This document shows, one piece after another, positions 23,116 through 33,804 of a DNA stretch of 64,000 nucleotides; positions within the stretch are counted from its first letter, which is position 1; the number at the start of each line of letters is the position of its first letter. Location of the stretch: the NCBI GenBank assembly GCA_949130495.1, contig OX422223.1, forward strand, positions 75,018,751 through 75,082,750, read 5' to 3'. Source of the stretch: Sambucus nigra (taxonomy: Eukaryota; Streptophyta; Magnoliopsida; Dipsacales; Adoxaceae). The position numbers were made by a program, and so were the translations under genes. The notes beneath the pieces are model-generated. The model saw only the letters and a list, made by a program, of their open reading frames with translations, was not told the origin of the DNA and did not search any database.

Positions 23116-24876
23116 ATGATGATGCTGTTTATGATGATGTCGTCTGGGTTCGGTGGTAGCGGAGGCGACGAGGGCTCCTCCGCCCCTAGGCTCCCCAAAT
23201 ATTGAAAATTTGGGATTACCGTCGAGAACAAGTCGGAGCTATTAGCGAGATCCCTCGAGCTGCTAAAGACGGTCATCGGCCCGGGGTTTATGAGTTGGAA
23301 GGAGGTGCCATATGAGCTCAAGTTAGCTATTTGGGCGGCACTACAGGTAATATTTATATGAATATTTCAATTTCAATTTCAATTTCAATTTCAATTTCAA
23401 TTTCAATTTCAATTTCAATTTCATATTTATATTTATATTTATATTTATATTTATATTTATATTTATATTTATATTTATATTTATATTTATATTTATATTT
23501 ATATTTATATTTATATTTATATTTATTCACAACTAACATTGTATTTGTAGGACAGGAACAATTCAACTTGGATCCAAAGCTACGCGATTCCGTCTTGGAG
23601 CAGTTGAGGGAGCAACACAAGACGTGGAAGAAAAATATGCGGACACGGTACTTTGGAAAAACACGAGAGTCCATTTTACCATGGCGCGGATCCGTCCCGC
23701 CCAAGGAGCCGATCTCATTGGCACAATGGCAAAAGTTCATTGACAATGAGATCGAGGATCGACAATTGGCATCTTGCCAATCGGGGAGGAAAAATCGGGC
23801 TAAAAAGACGGGCGTGCACTACTCCGGCCTGACCTCTTACGCTGAGGTGGAGCATAGGATGCAGGTAAGATTTAATTTATCAATTAACTACAGAAATATA
23901 TTATTGGATATTATTTTACTTTGCGGGGCCGATATTAATTTTACTTTACTTTATTTTATTTCAGGGGGTAGGGAGTGGGCCAGGGGGTAAGCCACATAGG
24001 CTCGATACTTATGTGGCTCTTCGGACGAAGAAGGGGAAGGACAAGGAGGTGTCCCCGAGCGTCGCGGCCACGATTGTAAGTAATCCGACAGTTTAATTAT
24101 TATTAATTACGTTATAATTTTTTAGTTTACTTATTTTACTAATCATGTGCTTTTTGTCGTTTCAGGCAAAGCTTAAGGAAGTGCATGAGTCGCAGTCTGA
24201 TGTCGACAAGGCATCTTTGTCCACAGACGCACTCAGCCAAGTGCTTGGCTCTGATCGCAAGGGGAGGACAAGGGGAGTGAGCTCGCGGGTGGCCAAATCT
24301 AGGATCATCGGATTGGAGACGAGCGACACCGGGTTGGCTCGAACGGTGGATTCACACGACGCGAAGCTGTCCCGTTTGGAGGCGACGGTCCAAGATATGT
24401 ACGCATTCATGAAGCGTACGTTGTGTGGAGACCGTAAAGGGAAAGGGAAAGGGAAGGAGAAGGAGAAGGCGGTGGAGGAGGAGGTGCGGGAGGATGAGGC
24501 GCAGGATGACGAGGATGTGGACCTCGCTGCTTCATCACCGACATGTTCGTACTTCGATGATCCACTTCCCTATTTGCTGCCCTTCAACAGACCATTGTTG
24601 ACACTTGGTTGGCCGAGCGTGTTCATATTGCACGTATTTGATGGCCCGCGGATAGGGCGGGGGTTGAGGGACCCGAATATCGTCGAGGGTGGAATAGTCC
24701 ATGGACGTGTGCTTCAAGAGATGGAGTCCAGGGTGCTCGTCACGCATGTCATACCCAGGAAGGAGAACTCCCTATTGTGGTTGCGTGAACAATGCGGCAC
24801 GACGTATATTAGTGGGTGCGTTAATTCGTGTGTCGTGTGGCCTACTCACCTCCTCAGTTTTATCCAAGACATGTAG
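23116..24876 (+). pseudogene. TNP1-like CACTA protein (Transposase_24 / Ptta-En-Spm type), nearly intact
   Basis: Four exons can be inferred from GT-AG borders and from the outer copy: 23116-23346, 23556-23864, 23965-24075 and 24166-24876. They join in phase to 453 codons plus a stop. Exon 1 starts MMMLFMMMSSGFGGSGGDEG. Exon 2 holds the conserved core (QLREQHKTWKKN, ISLAQWQKFIDNE, YAEVEHRM). Exon 4 has a KGKGKGKEKEKA basic stretch, an acidic run and a conserved C-terminus (LWLREQCGTTYISGCVNSC). One stop, TGA at 23203-23205, interrupts exon 1. Proteins of this type bind subterminal repeats in En/Spm; that role is inferred. A non-coding first exon is possible, since CTTCAG precedes the start region. 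Intron 1 carries long hexanucleotide arrays. Confidence 0.8.
23363..23525 (+). repeat. Hexanucleotide arrays in intron 1 of the inner TNP1-like gene
   Basis: About ten TTTCAA units (23365-23421) run straight into about seventeen TATATT units (23422-23525). The outer copy has the same two motifs at the same place but only two to four units of each (30595-30663), so the arrays expanded in the inner copy. Confidence 0.9.
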
Positions 24877-25114
24877 TAACATTATTTTTAAGTTTGTCCA
24901 TTTTAATTATATTTGGATTATATGGTCATGTATATTATTTTTACTTTGAATATTTGGATTATATCGTCATGAATATATATTTGCATTATCTTTAGTTTGT
25001 GTTGGATATATGATGTTTGGAACAGGTACAACGTTGCTATAACAGGTACAAATATACTATTGGGCAGTGGCAGTGGCCATACTGCCCAGCAGATTTTTTT
25101 AAAATTCTGCCCAG

Positions 25115-25389
25115 AATTGTCATGGTCAATGACCGTGACAAGTCCGTGACAAAAAGTTGTCAAGGACGTGTCACGGTCAATGACCGTGACAATTCTGGGC
25201 AAGAAGGATCACGGATTTGTCACGGTTATAAATCATGACAAACGTGTCACGGTCACGGACCTTGACACGACCGTGACACGACCGTGACAAAAAAAGTTGT
25301 CTCGCCTCGAAATGTCACGGTCATTGACCTTGACAAGTTGGATTTGTCAAGGTCAATGACCTTGACAAATGGGCAGATTTGGTGTAGTG
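25115..25389. repeat. Right subterminal palindromes and TIR of inner CACTA
   Basis: At least six GTCACGGTCA / TGACCGTGAC-type pairs, some with CAAGG variants, precede the TIR. The array is longer than the one at the left end. Confidence 0.85.
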
Positions 25390-25392
25390 GTA

Positions 25393-25990
25393 TATGTGGG
25401 TGTAGTGTGCGTGTTTATGCATATGTGCGAGAGAGGGAAATGATGCGGGGGGTGTGACGGGGGGTGGGGTTGCGTGCGTGTGTGTGTGTGTGTGTGCGCG
25501 TGTGTGGGTTAATTTTAGTAAGTAGTGTCCCTTGTAAATGAATTGATTGATTATTAATTTTTTTAGTAAATTAATGTATGAAAGTAGGACTGCCCCTCTT
25601 TGTAAATTAGTAAATTAATAATTGTACACTTTAATTTGTTAGTTTAATTGATGAAAATAATTAATTGAGTAGATGAATTAGAAGGAGTACGGGATACACA
25701 TTTGTGGTTGATATTGGGGTTGGATTACAGTGGCTTGATGTTGGGTTGGTTAATTTTAAAAGTGGCATGACCACTAGATTATTGTCCATATGGGGGTGGG
25801 AATTTTCAATTTTTTTTTAAAATTACTTTGTATAACGAACAATATATATATAGTATGATAATTAAATGAAACATACTTGAATCTACATATAGTGCGCATA
25901 GATACTGGCATTCTAGTTCTTATGCGTAGGCATTCGATAGCCCTTAGACCCGTTCGAGAGTCATTATCCTTGTAATGAGATCTCTCGAAT
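25393..25990 (+). other. Outer CACTA leader resumed after the inner insertion; no gene
   Basis: A G- and GT-rich stretch (25440-25510) is followed by AT-rich DNA. The 81-aa minus frame at 26019-25774 shows no recognisable domain. Confidence 0.5.
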
Positions 25991-26292
25991 TGTCCCGTTT
26001 GGACAGTTTGGGACTGCATTATTTCTGTATAATAATATTCTTAGTGGCTTAAAGTTGTTACTTTTGGAGGAAGTTCGGCAGTCGTATCTTAAAGTTCTCT
26101 CAGTACATACTAGATTGACAAGTGTGACTGTTATTTCAATTGATCAATTGAAATAACACTCACACTTGCCAATCTACGTCGTGTACTTGGAGAACTACGG
26201 GGATATGCTACCGAATTTTTCTCAAATCGTAACAATGTGCATGAGTTGTTAAGTATATTACAAAAAAATGCGGTCTTGAATGGGATAGGACC
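25991..26292. other. Long near-perfect inverted repeat (loop-less palindrome) upstream of TNP2-like gene
   Basis: The dyad axis falls between 26143 and 26144 in TTGATCAA. The inner ~31 bp of each arm pair with two mismatches (left arm ends TGTTATTTCAATTGATC). Pairing continues outward with small gaps through TAGATTG, GTAC, AGTTCTC, TTCGG, TTGTTAC, TAATAT and the ACTGCATT/ATGCGGT block, for about 150 bp per arm. A transcript through it would fold into a long hairpin. It ends about 180 bp before the TNP2-like start. Confidence 0.85.
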
Positions 26293-26481
26293 ACTCACCC
26301 TTTAGAGGAGATGGGGGAAATAGAAATTTCTGTTATAAATTGAATTTGAATTTGAAATTTAAAAATCAAATATAAATAAGACATATATAAATGAAACATA
26401 CTATAAATCTAAATTTTGTTTATATTAATCCATGAATATACACTTCTTACCTTTAATAGGTGATTAGTTGTGGTAGATGTA

Positions 26482-29068
26482 ATGGGATATCCGAAATACA
26501 AAGAGTGGATGGGTGAGACAAATAGAATGGGGGATGTGTTTCGCACATGTGCTAATGAATTTGTGAAATACGCAAAGAGATGTCATAATGATGAAGAGTT
26601 TCCGTGTTTATGTGCTAGGTGTAAGAATGGTAAGGTGTTTGAGTGGAAAATAGTTGAACTACATTTGTTAAGATCGGGTACGCAAGATATTTATTGATTT
26701 TGAAGTTTTCACGGTGAATTGAAAGTTCCTTTTGTCCCCGACCAACCTTCACAACAACCTTCAACAAGTAGGATAGATGTAAAAGGGGACGACGTAGATC
26801 ATAATATGTTAGAGAATTTAGTTGATGATGCGTACGGGGTTTATAAAGTAGAGGAGAATGAGGTTACTGATGATGTACACGGCTCAAGTGCTCGTGAAGA
26901 TATCATGATAAACCTTGACGATGACTACCAAAGTTTAAAATTTAAGGCGACCCAACCGTTATACTCTGGTTGTTAGAAAGATCAAACAACTTTACATGCC
27001 ATGGTTGGTTTGCACAGTTTGAAGACGCAGTACAGTTTGTCTGGCAATAGCGTGACAAGAATTCTGAAATGGCTGAAGGGCTTACTACCCAAGGAGAATA
27101 TGCTTCCAAATAGCTATCATGTTATGAAGAATAGTTTAAAAGGTTTGGGAATGAAGTATAAATCGATTCATGCTTGTGTGTATAAATGCATACTATACCG
27201 AAAAAAGTATGAAAATCTCGATCATTGTCCAGTATGCGATAAACCTAGATATGTCCAATCTAATAATAAGGAAGGCACAAGCTCAAAAGTGCCTCAAAAA
27301 GTGTTGAAATATTTTCCCGTTGGGCCTAGATTAAAGTGATTTTTCACAGTACCATGGATAGCGGAGGCAATGACTTGGCATGCTAGGGCAGAAGTAGGGG
27401 GTAATATCATGCGTCATCATATTGATTCTACATCCTGGAGGAGGATGAATTATGAGTATCCCGATTTTTCTCGAGAACAGCGCAACATTCATTTGGCTAT
27501 ATCAACAGATGGTTTCAATCCATTTGGAAATCTAATCACCAATCATATTGTATGGCCAGTGATCCTAGCCCCACTCAACCTCCCTCCTTCACAGTGTATG
27601 AGACCTGAATTTCTGATGATGGCTTTGTCGATACCTGGGGAGAAGGCACCAAATGATGACATTGACGTATATCTGGCTCCTTTGGTAGAATAATTAAATG
27701 AGTTGTGGGAAGAGGGTGTGCAATCATTTGACTCTTTTAGAAAAGAAGAGTTTATGCTGAAAGGTATGTTGATGTGGGAAATTCATGATTTTCCAACTTA
27801 TGGGACATTATCCGGTTGTGTAGTACATGGTTATCTGGGGTGTCCTATTTATGGAGAGGAGACTGAATCTCTTCATCTATCCTTTAGCTCAAAATATGTA
27901 TACCATTGCCATAGGAGGTTTTTACCCCCGACTCATAGTTTCAAATTTGAGAAAGGTCCCAATTTTTTATTGGGCGGGGTTGAACATAGGCTACCGCCGA
28001 GACAACTTTCAGGTTCAAAAATTGAAAGTAAATATTCTGAATGTGGCCCTAATATGCTAGGTAAGAATCCCAAATTTAAGAATGTCAAGCATAAGAAGAC
28101 CCCCACTAGGAATGAAACTGAGACAAGAAAGCTATGGTCTAGGAGGTCAATTTTATTTGACTTGTCTTATTGGAAGAATAACCCGGTGCGCCATGTATTG
28201 GATGTGATGCATGCAGAGAAGAACTTCGCTGAACATATTGTCGGCACATTGCTTGGGGGAGTCATTCGAAGGATGGAGAAAATGCACGAAAAGACCTTAA
28301 ATCGTTGAAACTTAAGCCACAACTATGGTTGAAAGAAGATAGTAGGGGAAGGACAATAATTCCCCCTGGTGCGTTTACTTTGACGAGTGGGGAAAGGAAG
28401 GTTCTTTTAGACACAATATATAATTTGAAGGGCCCATCTAATTTTTTGTCCAACTTGCAAAGGATTGTGAATTATTCTACTCATGATTTACATAAGCGTA
28501 AGTCTCACGATTGGCATGTGATCATGAAATTAGTTCATCTATTGTTTAAGCACTGTTTCTCCAAGCACAAGGATTTGCGGAGGGCTATTATGCAAATTAG
28601 TATTACCTTCTCACTCTTGTGTGAGAAGGTAGTCAATCGAGAACACATAGTGGCCGCAAAATTGGCGGTGACCAAAGCGATTTGTGTGTTGGAGAAGTAC
28701 TTTCCCCCAGAATTCTTTGACATAAGTGTTCACTTGTTAGTACAGCTATGCGACGAGGCACTTCTTTGTGGTCCAGTTAGATATCGGTGGATGTATCGGT
28801 TTTAAATATTGATGAAAGTTTTTACAGATTACGTCAAGAATATGCGATACATTGCAGGATCAATTGCAAAGGAATACATCACCGTGGAGACATCAATATA
28901 TACTCAGAAATATATGCCTGACTCGACCAGCGTTGATGACACTGACGAGCTCGTCGATGATGGTGGCCATGTGATGGGAAACGAGTGAAATTAACGAGTT
29001 TGCAACATGAACAAGTAGCTCATTTTGTATTTGACGCACATGAAGATGTCGAAGAATGGAAAAAATAA
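26482..29068 (+). pseudogene. TNP2-like CACTA transposase with DUF4218, multiple stops
   Basis: The N-terminal transposase-associated domain (YPKYKEWMGETNRMG, CLCARCKNGK) lies at 26482-26697. The TNP2 core follows at about 27000-28265: CPVCDKPRY, KVLKYFPVGPRLK, TWHARAEVGGNIMRHHIDS, FSREQRNIHLAISTDGFNPF, HVLDVMHAEKNF. A frameshift near 28255 leads to DUF4218 (28305-28805: LTSGERKVLLDTI, HLLVQLCDEALLCGPVRYRW). In-frame stops occur at 26695, 26974, 27337, 27691 and 28803, and the frame continues past the last with TDYVKNMRYIAGSIAKEYI. TNP2/TNPD-type proteins are the cutting enzymes of CACTA elements. I prefer ATG 26482 to the GTG at 26470. The gene is dead. Confidence 0.9.
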
Positions 29069-29499
29069 GTTTCAATTATTATAATGTTTAACATTATTTT
29101 AGATTATTTTATACATGATTAATTTTGTAATATGCAGAAAATATGAAGCCTGTGAGAACAATAAAAGAAGAAAAACAAAGGTACAATCAGACAGCGAATT
29201 TAGGTTGTGTTTGGCACAAGAGGTAATTATAATGAAAATGGTCGTTATATAACGTTACATTACACTCAAATTTTACAACTAATATAATTAATTTATCTAT
29301 ATTCCCAGCTCTTAAAGACGGGTGATGCGACATCAAGGCTTGCTCGTCTAGCCACTGGACCCTTGTTCGTGGCACAAGAATACAAAAAAATCTATTGAAC
29401 GGTTACGTTTGCGGCGCTAAAGTGTACGAGGAAAGTACAAATGTACAGAATTCGGGCATTTCATACAAGGATCTTACTTTCTTTTGAGCGAGCGCAAAA

Positions 29500-29875
29500 G
29501 ATAAAAACCTCGTTGAAGATGAAATTACTTACTATGGTGTAATCTGAAATATATTTGAATTGGATTATAAAAGCTTCAAAGAGGTTGTATTTTACTGTGA
29601 CTGCGTAAGAGTTAAGGATAAAAATGCTTGTAAAGTTGATCCTATCACCAATTTGATCATGGTTAACTTGTCCAAGTTGAAGAGCAACGACCACGCGAGC
29701 GATGAGCCGTTTGTTTGTGCATTTTAAAAGTTAACCAACTGTTTTACTCGGAGTATATCAACAACGAGCCATGGTCAATTGTCCAACAAGAGCCAAAGCG
29801 TCTAAATAGTAGTGTGGATGACTTGGCTGCTCCTACCGAATATCAATCCATTTTTTATGATAACCCGAATTTTTA
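29500..29875 (+). pseudogene. DUF4216-like C-terminal part of the CACTA transposase gene
   Basis: The reading around 29530-29725 (FELDYKSFKEVVFYCD, then KVDPITNLIMVNLSKL and DEPFVCAF) and its continuation near 29755-29860 (YINNEPWSIVQQEPKR) match the DUF4216 pattern, which normally follows DUF4218 in these genes. An intron probably separates it from 28.8-29.07 kb. Stops and a frame change interrupt it. Confidence 0.7.
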
Positions 29876-29969
29876 AAAAAAATTAATTTGTAATAAATAT
29901 TCCAATTTGTACTGAAACATCCATTTTTAATGCTTTTAATTGACTTGAACTTTATCATTTTCACTCTTG

Positions 29970-30215
29970 TGTAGTGTGCGTGTGTGGGCAGTTGGGGTGG
30001 GGATGGGTATGTGTAGTGTGCGTGTGTGTGTGTAGTAATTGTACATATTTGTAGTAATAATTCATTTTGATTTGTACATATATGTGCGTGCATGTGTGTG
30101 TGTGGTGGGGGGAAGGGGGTGGGGCTGTGTGTGATGGTGGGGGGTGGGGCAGTGTGTGTCTGTGCGTGTGTGTGTGGTGGGGGTGGGGGTGGGGAGGGGG
30201 GAGGGGAAAGGATGG
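29970..30215 (+). repeat. G-rich and (GT)n tract upstream of the outer TNP1-like gene
   Basis: Plus-strand GGGGTGGGG runs alternate with GTGTGTG, matching in style and position the tracts upstream of the inner TNP1-like gene. Confidence 0.8.
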
Positions 30216-30354
30216 TGTTAGGGATGTTTAACAGTAACAATTAATTTTTATTTGTAGTAGTTGTACATATAGGCATGTCTTCTTCTAATTCATTTTGATT
30301 TGTACTAATAACATTTTGTTACAGCAAATATCTCCTTCAGGTATTAAGGCGAGC

Positions 30355-32014
30355 ATGATGATGCTGGTTATGATGATGTCGTTTAGGCTCGGTGGTAGCG
30401 GAGGCGATGAGGGCTCCTCGGCCCTCAGGCTCCCCAAATATGGCAAATTAGGGATGGCCATCGAGAATAAGTCGGGGTTATTAGCAAGATCCATCGAGCT
30501 GGTAAAGACGATCATCGGCCCGAGGTACATTAGTTGGAAAGAGGTGCCATATGAGCTCAAGTTAGCTGTTTAGGTGGCACTACAGGTAAAGTATTTATAT
30601 TTATATTTATATTTATATGAATATTTCAATTTCAATTTCTTTTTATATTTATATTTATATTTATTCGCAACTAACATTGTATTTGTTGGACAGGAACAAT
30701 TCAGCATGTATTAAAAGCTATGCGATTCCGTCTTGGAGCAGTTGAGGCAGCAACACAAGACGTGGAAGAAAAATATGTGGACCCAGTACTTTGGGAAGAC
30801 ACGAGATTCCGTTATCCGAATGCGTGAATTCATCCCTAAGAAGGAGGCGATCTCATTAGCACAATGGCAAAGGTTCATTGACATTGAGATCGGGGAGCGA
30901 CAATTGGCATCTCGCCAATCAAGGAAGGAAAATCGGGTAAAAAAGACGGAGGTGCACTACTTCGGCCGGACGTCTTACGCCGAGGTGGAGCATAGGATGA
31001 TGGTAAGATTTAATTTTTCTATAACTACAAAAATATATTATTTTGCATTATTTTACTTTGCGGGGCCGATACTAATTTTACTTTTTTTTATTTCAGGGGA
31101 TAGGAAGCGGCCCTGGGGGTAGGCCACATAGGCTCGATACTTATGTGGCTCTTCGAACGAAGAAGGGGAAGGATAAGGAGGTGTCCCCAAGCATCACGGC
31201 CACTATTGTAAGTAATCCGACAGTTTACTTTTTATTAATTACGTTATAATTTTTTAATTTACTTATTTTACTAATCATGTGTTTTACTTATTTTACTTAT
31301 TTTGTCATTTCAGGCAAAGCTTAAGAAACTGCATGAGTCGCAGTCTGATGTCGACAATGCATCTTTGTCCACTGATGCACTCAGCCAAGTACTTGGAACT
31401 GATCGCAAGGGGGAGACAATGGGGTGAGCTCGTGGGTGGAAAAATCTAGGATCATCGGATTGGAGACGAGTGACACCGGGTTGGCTCGGATGGTGGACTT
31501 GCATGACGCGAACCTGTCCCGTTTGGGGGCGACGATCCAAGATATGTTCTCATTCATGAAGCGTTCGTTGGGTGGAGACCGTAAGTGGAAAGGGAAGGAG
31601 AAGGATAATATGGTGGAGGAGGAGGTGCAGGAGGACGAGGATGTGGACCTCGCTGCTTCATCGCCGACACATTTGAGCTCTTATTTTGATGATCCACTTC
31701 CCTATTTGTCTCCCTTTGACCGACCGATGTCGACACTTGGTTGGCCGAGCGTGTTTATACTGGACATATTTGATGGCCAGCGGATAGGGCGGGGGTTGAG
31801 GGACCTGAATATCATCCAGGGTGCACTAGTTCATGGACGTGAGCATCAAGACATCGAGTCCAAGGTGCTCATCACGCATGTGATGCCCGGGTAGGATAAC
31901 ACCCCATTATGGTTGCGCGAACAATGCGGCACGATGTATATTAGTGGGTGTGTCAATTCATGTATCGTGTGGCCTACTCACCTCCTCAAAGCTAACCTTA
32001 CCCAAGACATGTAG
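30355..32014 (+). pseudogene. TNP1-like CACTA protein of the outer element, broken
   Basis: It has the same four-exon structure as the inner copy, with identical lengths for the first three exons: 30355-30585 (231), 30694-31002 (309), 31097-31207 (111), then 31314-32014. Damage: TAG at 30571-30573 in place of the TGG of the inner copy, TAA at 30712-30714, a one-base frameshift near 31410-31425 and TAG at 31892-31894. The core (QLRQQHKTWKKN, AISLAQWQRFIDIEI, YAEVEHRM) and the C-terminal half (PSVFILDIFDGQRIGRGLRD) are well conserved, so the two copies are close relatives. Confidence 0.85.
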
Positions 32015-32239
32015 TGACTTTATTTGAATTGAATTGTTTTTAAGTTGGTACATTTAGAATTATATTTGGATTATATTGTGATGCATATTGTCTCTATTTT
32101 GAATGTATATTTACATTATCTTTATTTTATTTGGATATATGATGCTTGAACAGGTACAACGTTGCTATAACAGGTACAAATATACTGCTAGGCAGTGGTA
32201 GTGGCCAAATTGCCCAGCAGATTTTTTTTCAATTCTGCA

Positions 32240-32500
32240 AAGAATCGTCACGATCATTGACCGTGATAATTTTTGAACCATTGTCACGGGCTTATTATGG
32301 TCCTTAACCGTGACAAACTTGTCAAGGTCAAGGACCGTGACATGACCATGACAATTCTAACGAACTTGTCACGGTCATTGATCGTGACATGTCCGTGACA
32401 AAAAAAATTGTCACCCCAGAAATTGTCACGGTCATTAACCTGGACAAGTTGAACTTGTTAAGGTTAATGACCATGATAATTCGGCAGATTTGGTGTAGTG
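32240..32500. repeat. Right subterminal palindromes and TIR of outer CACTA
   Basis: Degenerate GTCACGGTCA / TGACCGTGAC pairs fill 32245-32478. They are more diverged than those of the inner element, consistent with the outer one being older. Confidence 0.85.
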
Positions 32501-32503
32501 CAT

Positions 32504-33790
32504 GCTAAAGTCTATTTGGATCCTTATATGTAATACGGCTCATCCCGATCTCAAGATTTCAAAAATACACGATTGCATTATTAAATAGTAGTCTTGACGA
32601 GTGCATCTATATGATTCATACCGATGGATTCATAACAAATGTCCAGGAAATCAATGTGTGCAAGCTTAAGAAATTCATTTATGGACATAAGAAAGTGCCA
32701 ATGTCTTAGAATATAAGTTTTGATCAACAAATCAAATCATTTCATTTTGATCAATGTCGAGATGAAACTTGTGTGTCTAAGAAGCATAACATAAATGTGG
32801 TGGTATTTCTAGTACTATATGTGGATGGTATCCTTCTAATAGGGAATAATATGGGTGTATTGTTTAGTATTAGAGTGTGGTTATTTAAACAATTCGATAT
32901 GAATATTTTAGGAGAATCATGTCATGTCCTTAGGATTGGTCTTAAGCGTGATTGGAAAAATAAGATATTGGTCTTATCCAAAGTCACTTATATCAATGAT
33001 GTTCCCACAAGGTTTAACATGTAAGATTCCAAGAAATATTTGCTCCCTTTTAGACTTAAAATTTCTTCATCTAAGGATCAGTGTCCTAAGACACCTGGTC
33101 AGATAGAGAGGATGAGGACTATACTTTATGCTTTGTTGGTGGACAACCTCATGTATGTTATGTTGTGTAAAAATTAGATATATACTTCTTCCTTGGCATG
33201 GTCAGTAAATTCTTGTCTGACCCAAGTGAGGAGCACTGGAGTATTATTAAGAACATTCTCAAGTACATGAAAACGACTGGAAATTATATGTCAGTTTACT
33301 CAGCGGATAATCTAGTACCCATTGGGTACATGGACTTAGATTTTCATTCAAATAGGGATTTAAGGAAGTTGATCTCAAGACATGTATTTACCCTATGATA
33401 TGGAGCCATAAGTTGAATGAGTATCAAGAAATCATGGGTTGTAATTCGATCATGGTAGCTGAATCTGTTTTCGCTTCGGAGACAACAAAGGAGGTTGTTT
33501 GGACTCAAAACCTCCTATGTGACTTTAGTGCGGTTTCTTCATTATAGTCGGATATTACAATTTATTGTGATAATAGCGGTGTTGTTGAAAATTCAAAATA
33601 ACCAAGGACTCATAAGAGGGCAAAGCACATTGAACACAAGTATCACCTAATTCAAGAGATCGTGATGAGAGGTAATGTCTTGCATCTTGAACAACCTGGA
33701 AGATAATTTTTACAAATAGTGTACCAGCTAAGGCATTTGATATTCATTTAGAGGGTATGGGATTCAAATTCATAATCACATGGCTTTAAG
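32504..33790 (+). pseudogene. Copia A reverse transcriptase (rest) and RNase H
   Basis: Counting one copy of the CAT target, the RT frame reads continuously from 20552 into 32504. Beyond lie ECIYMIHTDGFITNVQE, the catalytic region LVLYVDGILLIGNN (YVDD has become YVDG), SIRVWLFKQFDMNILGES and LSKVTYINDVPTRFNM. RNase H follows (EEHWSIIKNILKYMKTTGNY), then NSGVVENS and THKRAKHIEHKYHLIQEI near 33575-33660, ending before a purine-rich tract (GACTGAGTGGGAGAT) at the LTR. Several stops are present. Confidence 0.85.
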
Positions 33791-33804
33791 ACTGAGTGGG
33801 AGAT

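Larger units (their letters stand above)
21145..25389 (+). mobile_element. Inner CACTA transposon nested in the outer one
   Basis: CACTACACCAAAATGGCC begins at 21145 and GCAGATTTGGTGTAGTG ends at 25389, with target duplication GTA at 21142-21144 and 25390-25392. Ends, subterminal repeats and the TNP1-like gene closely resemble the outer element, so they are members of one family. At 4,245 bp it carries no TNP2-like transposase, so it is probably a non-autonomous member that moved using a relative's enzyme. Confidence 0.95.
20555..32500 (+). mobile_element. Outer CACTA (En/Spm) transposon, interrupted by a second CACTA
   Basis: The termini are CACTACACCAAA at 20555 and its complement TTTGGTGTAGTG ending at 32500, flanked by the 3-bp duplication CAT (20552-20554 and 32501-32503). 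TIR sequence and 3-bp target size are diagnostic of CACTA. Subterminal palindromic repeats sit inside both ends. Internally it has a TNP2-like transposase with DUF4218 and DUF4216 parts and a second TNP1-like gene (Transposase_24). Total span is 11,946 bp, about 7.7 kb without the inner element and its target copy. All genes are decayed, so it cannot now move itself. Confidence 0.95.

Noticed and set aside
23331..23746. 219-aa plus and 130-aa minus frames across the hexanucleotide arrays
   Set aside because: The array is intronic by comparison with the outer copy. The YLYLYL and KYKYKY tracts are artefacts; the real exons are given separately.
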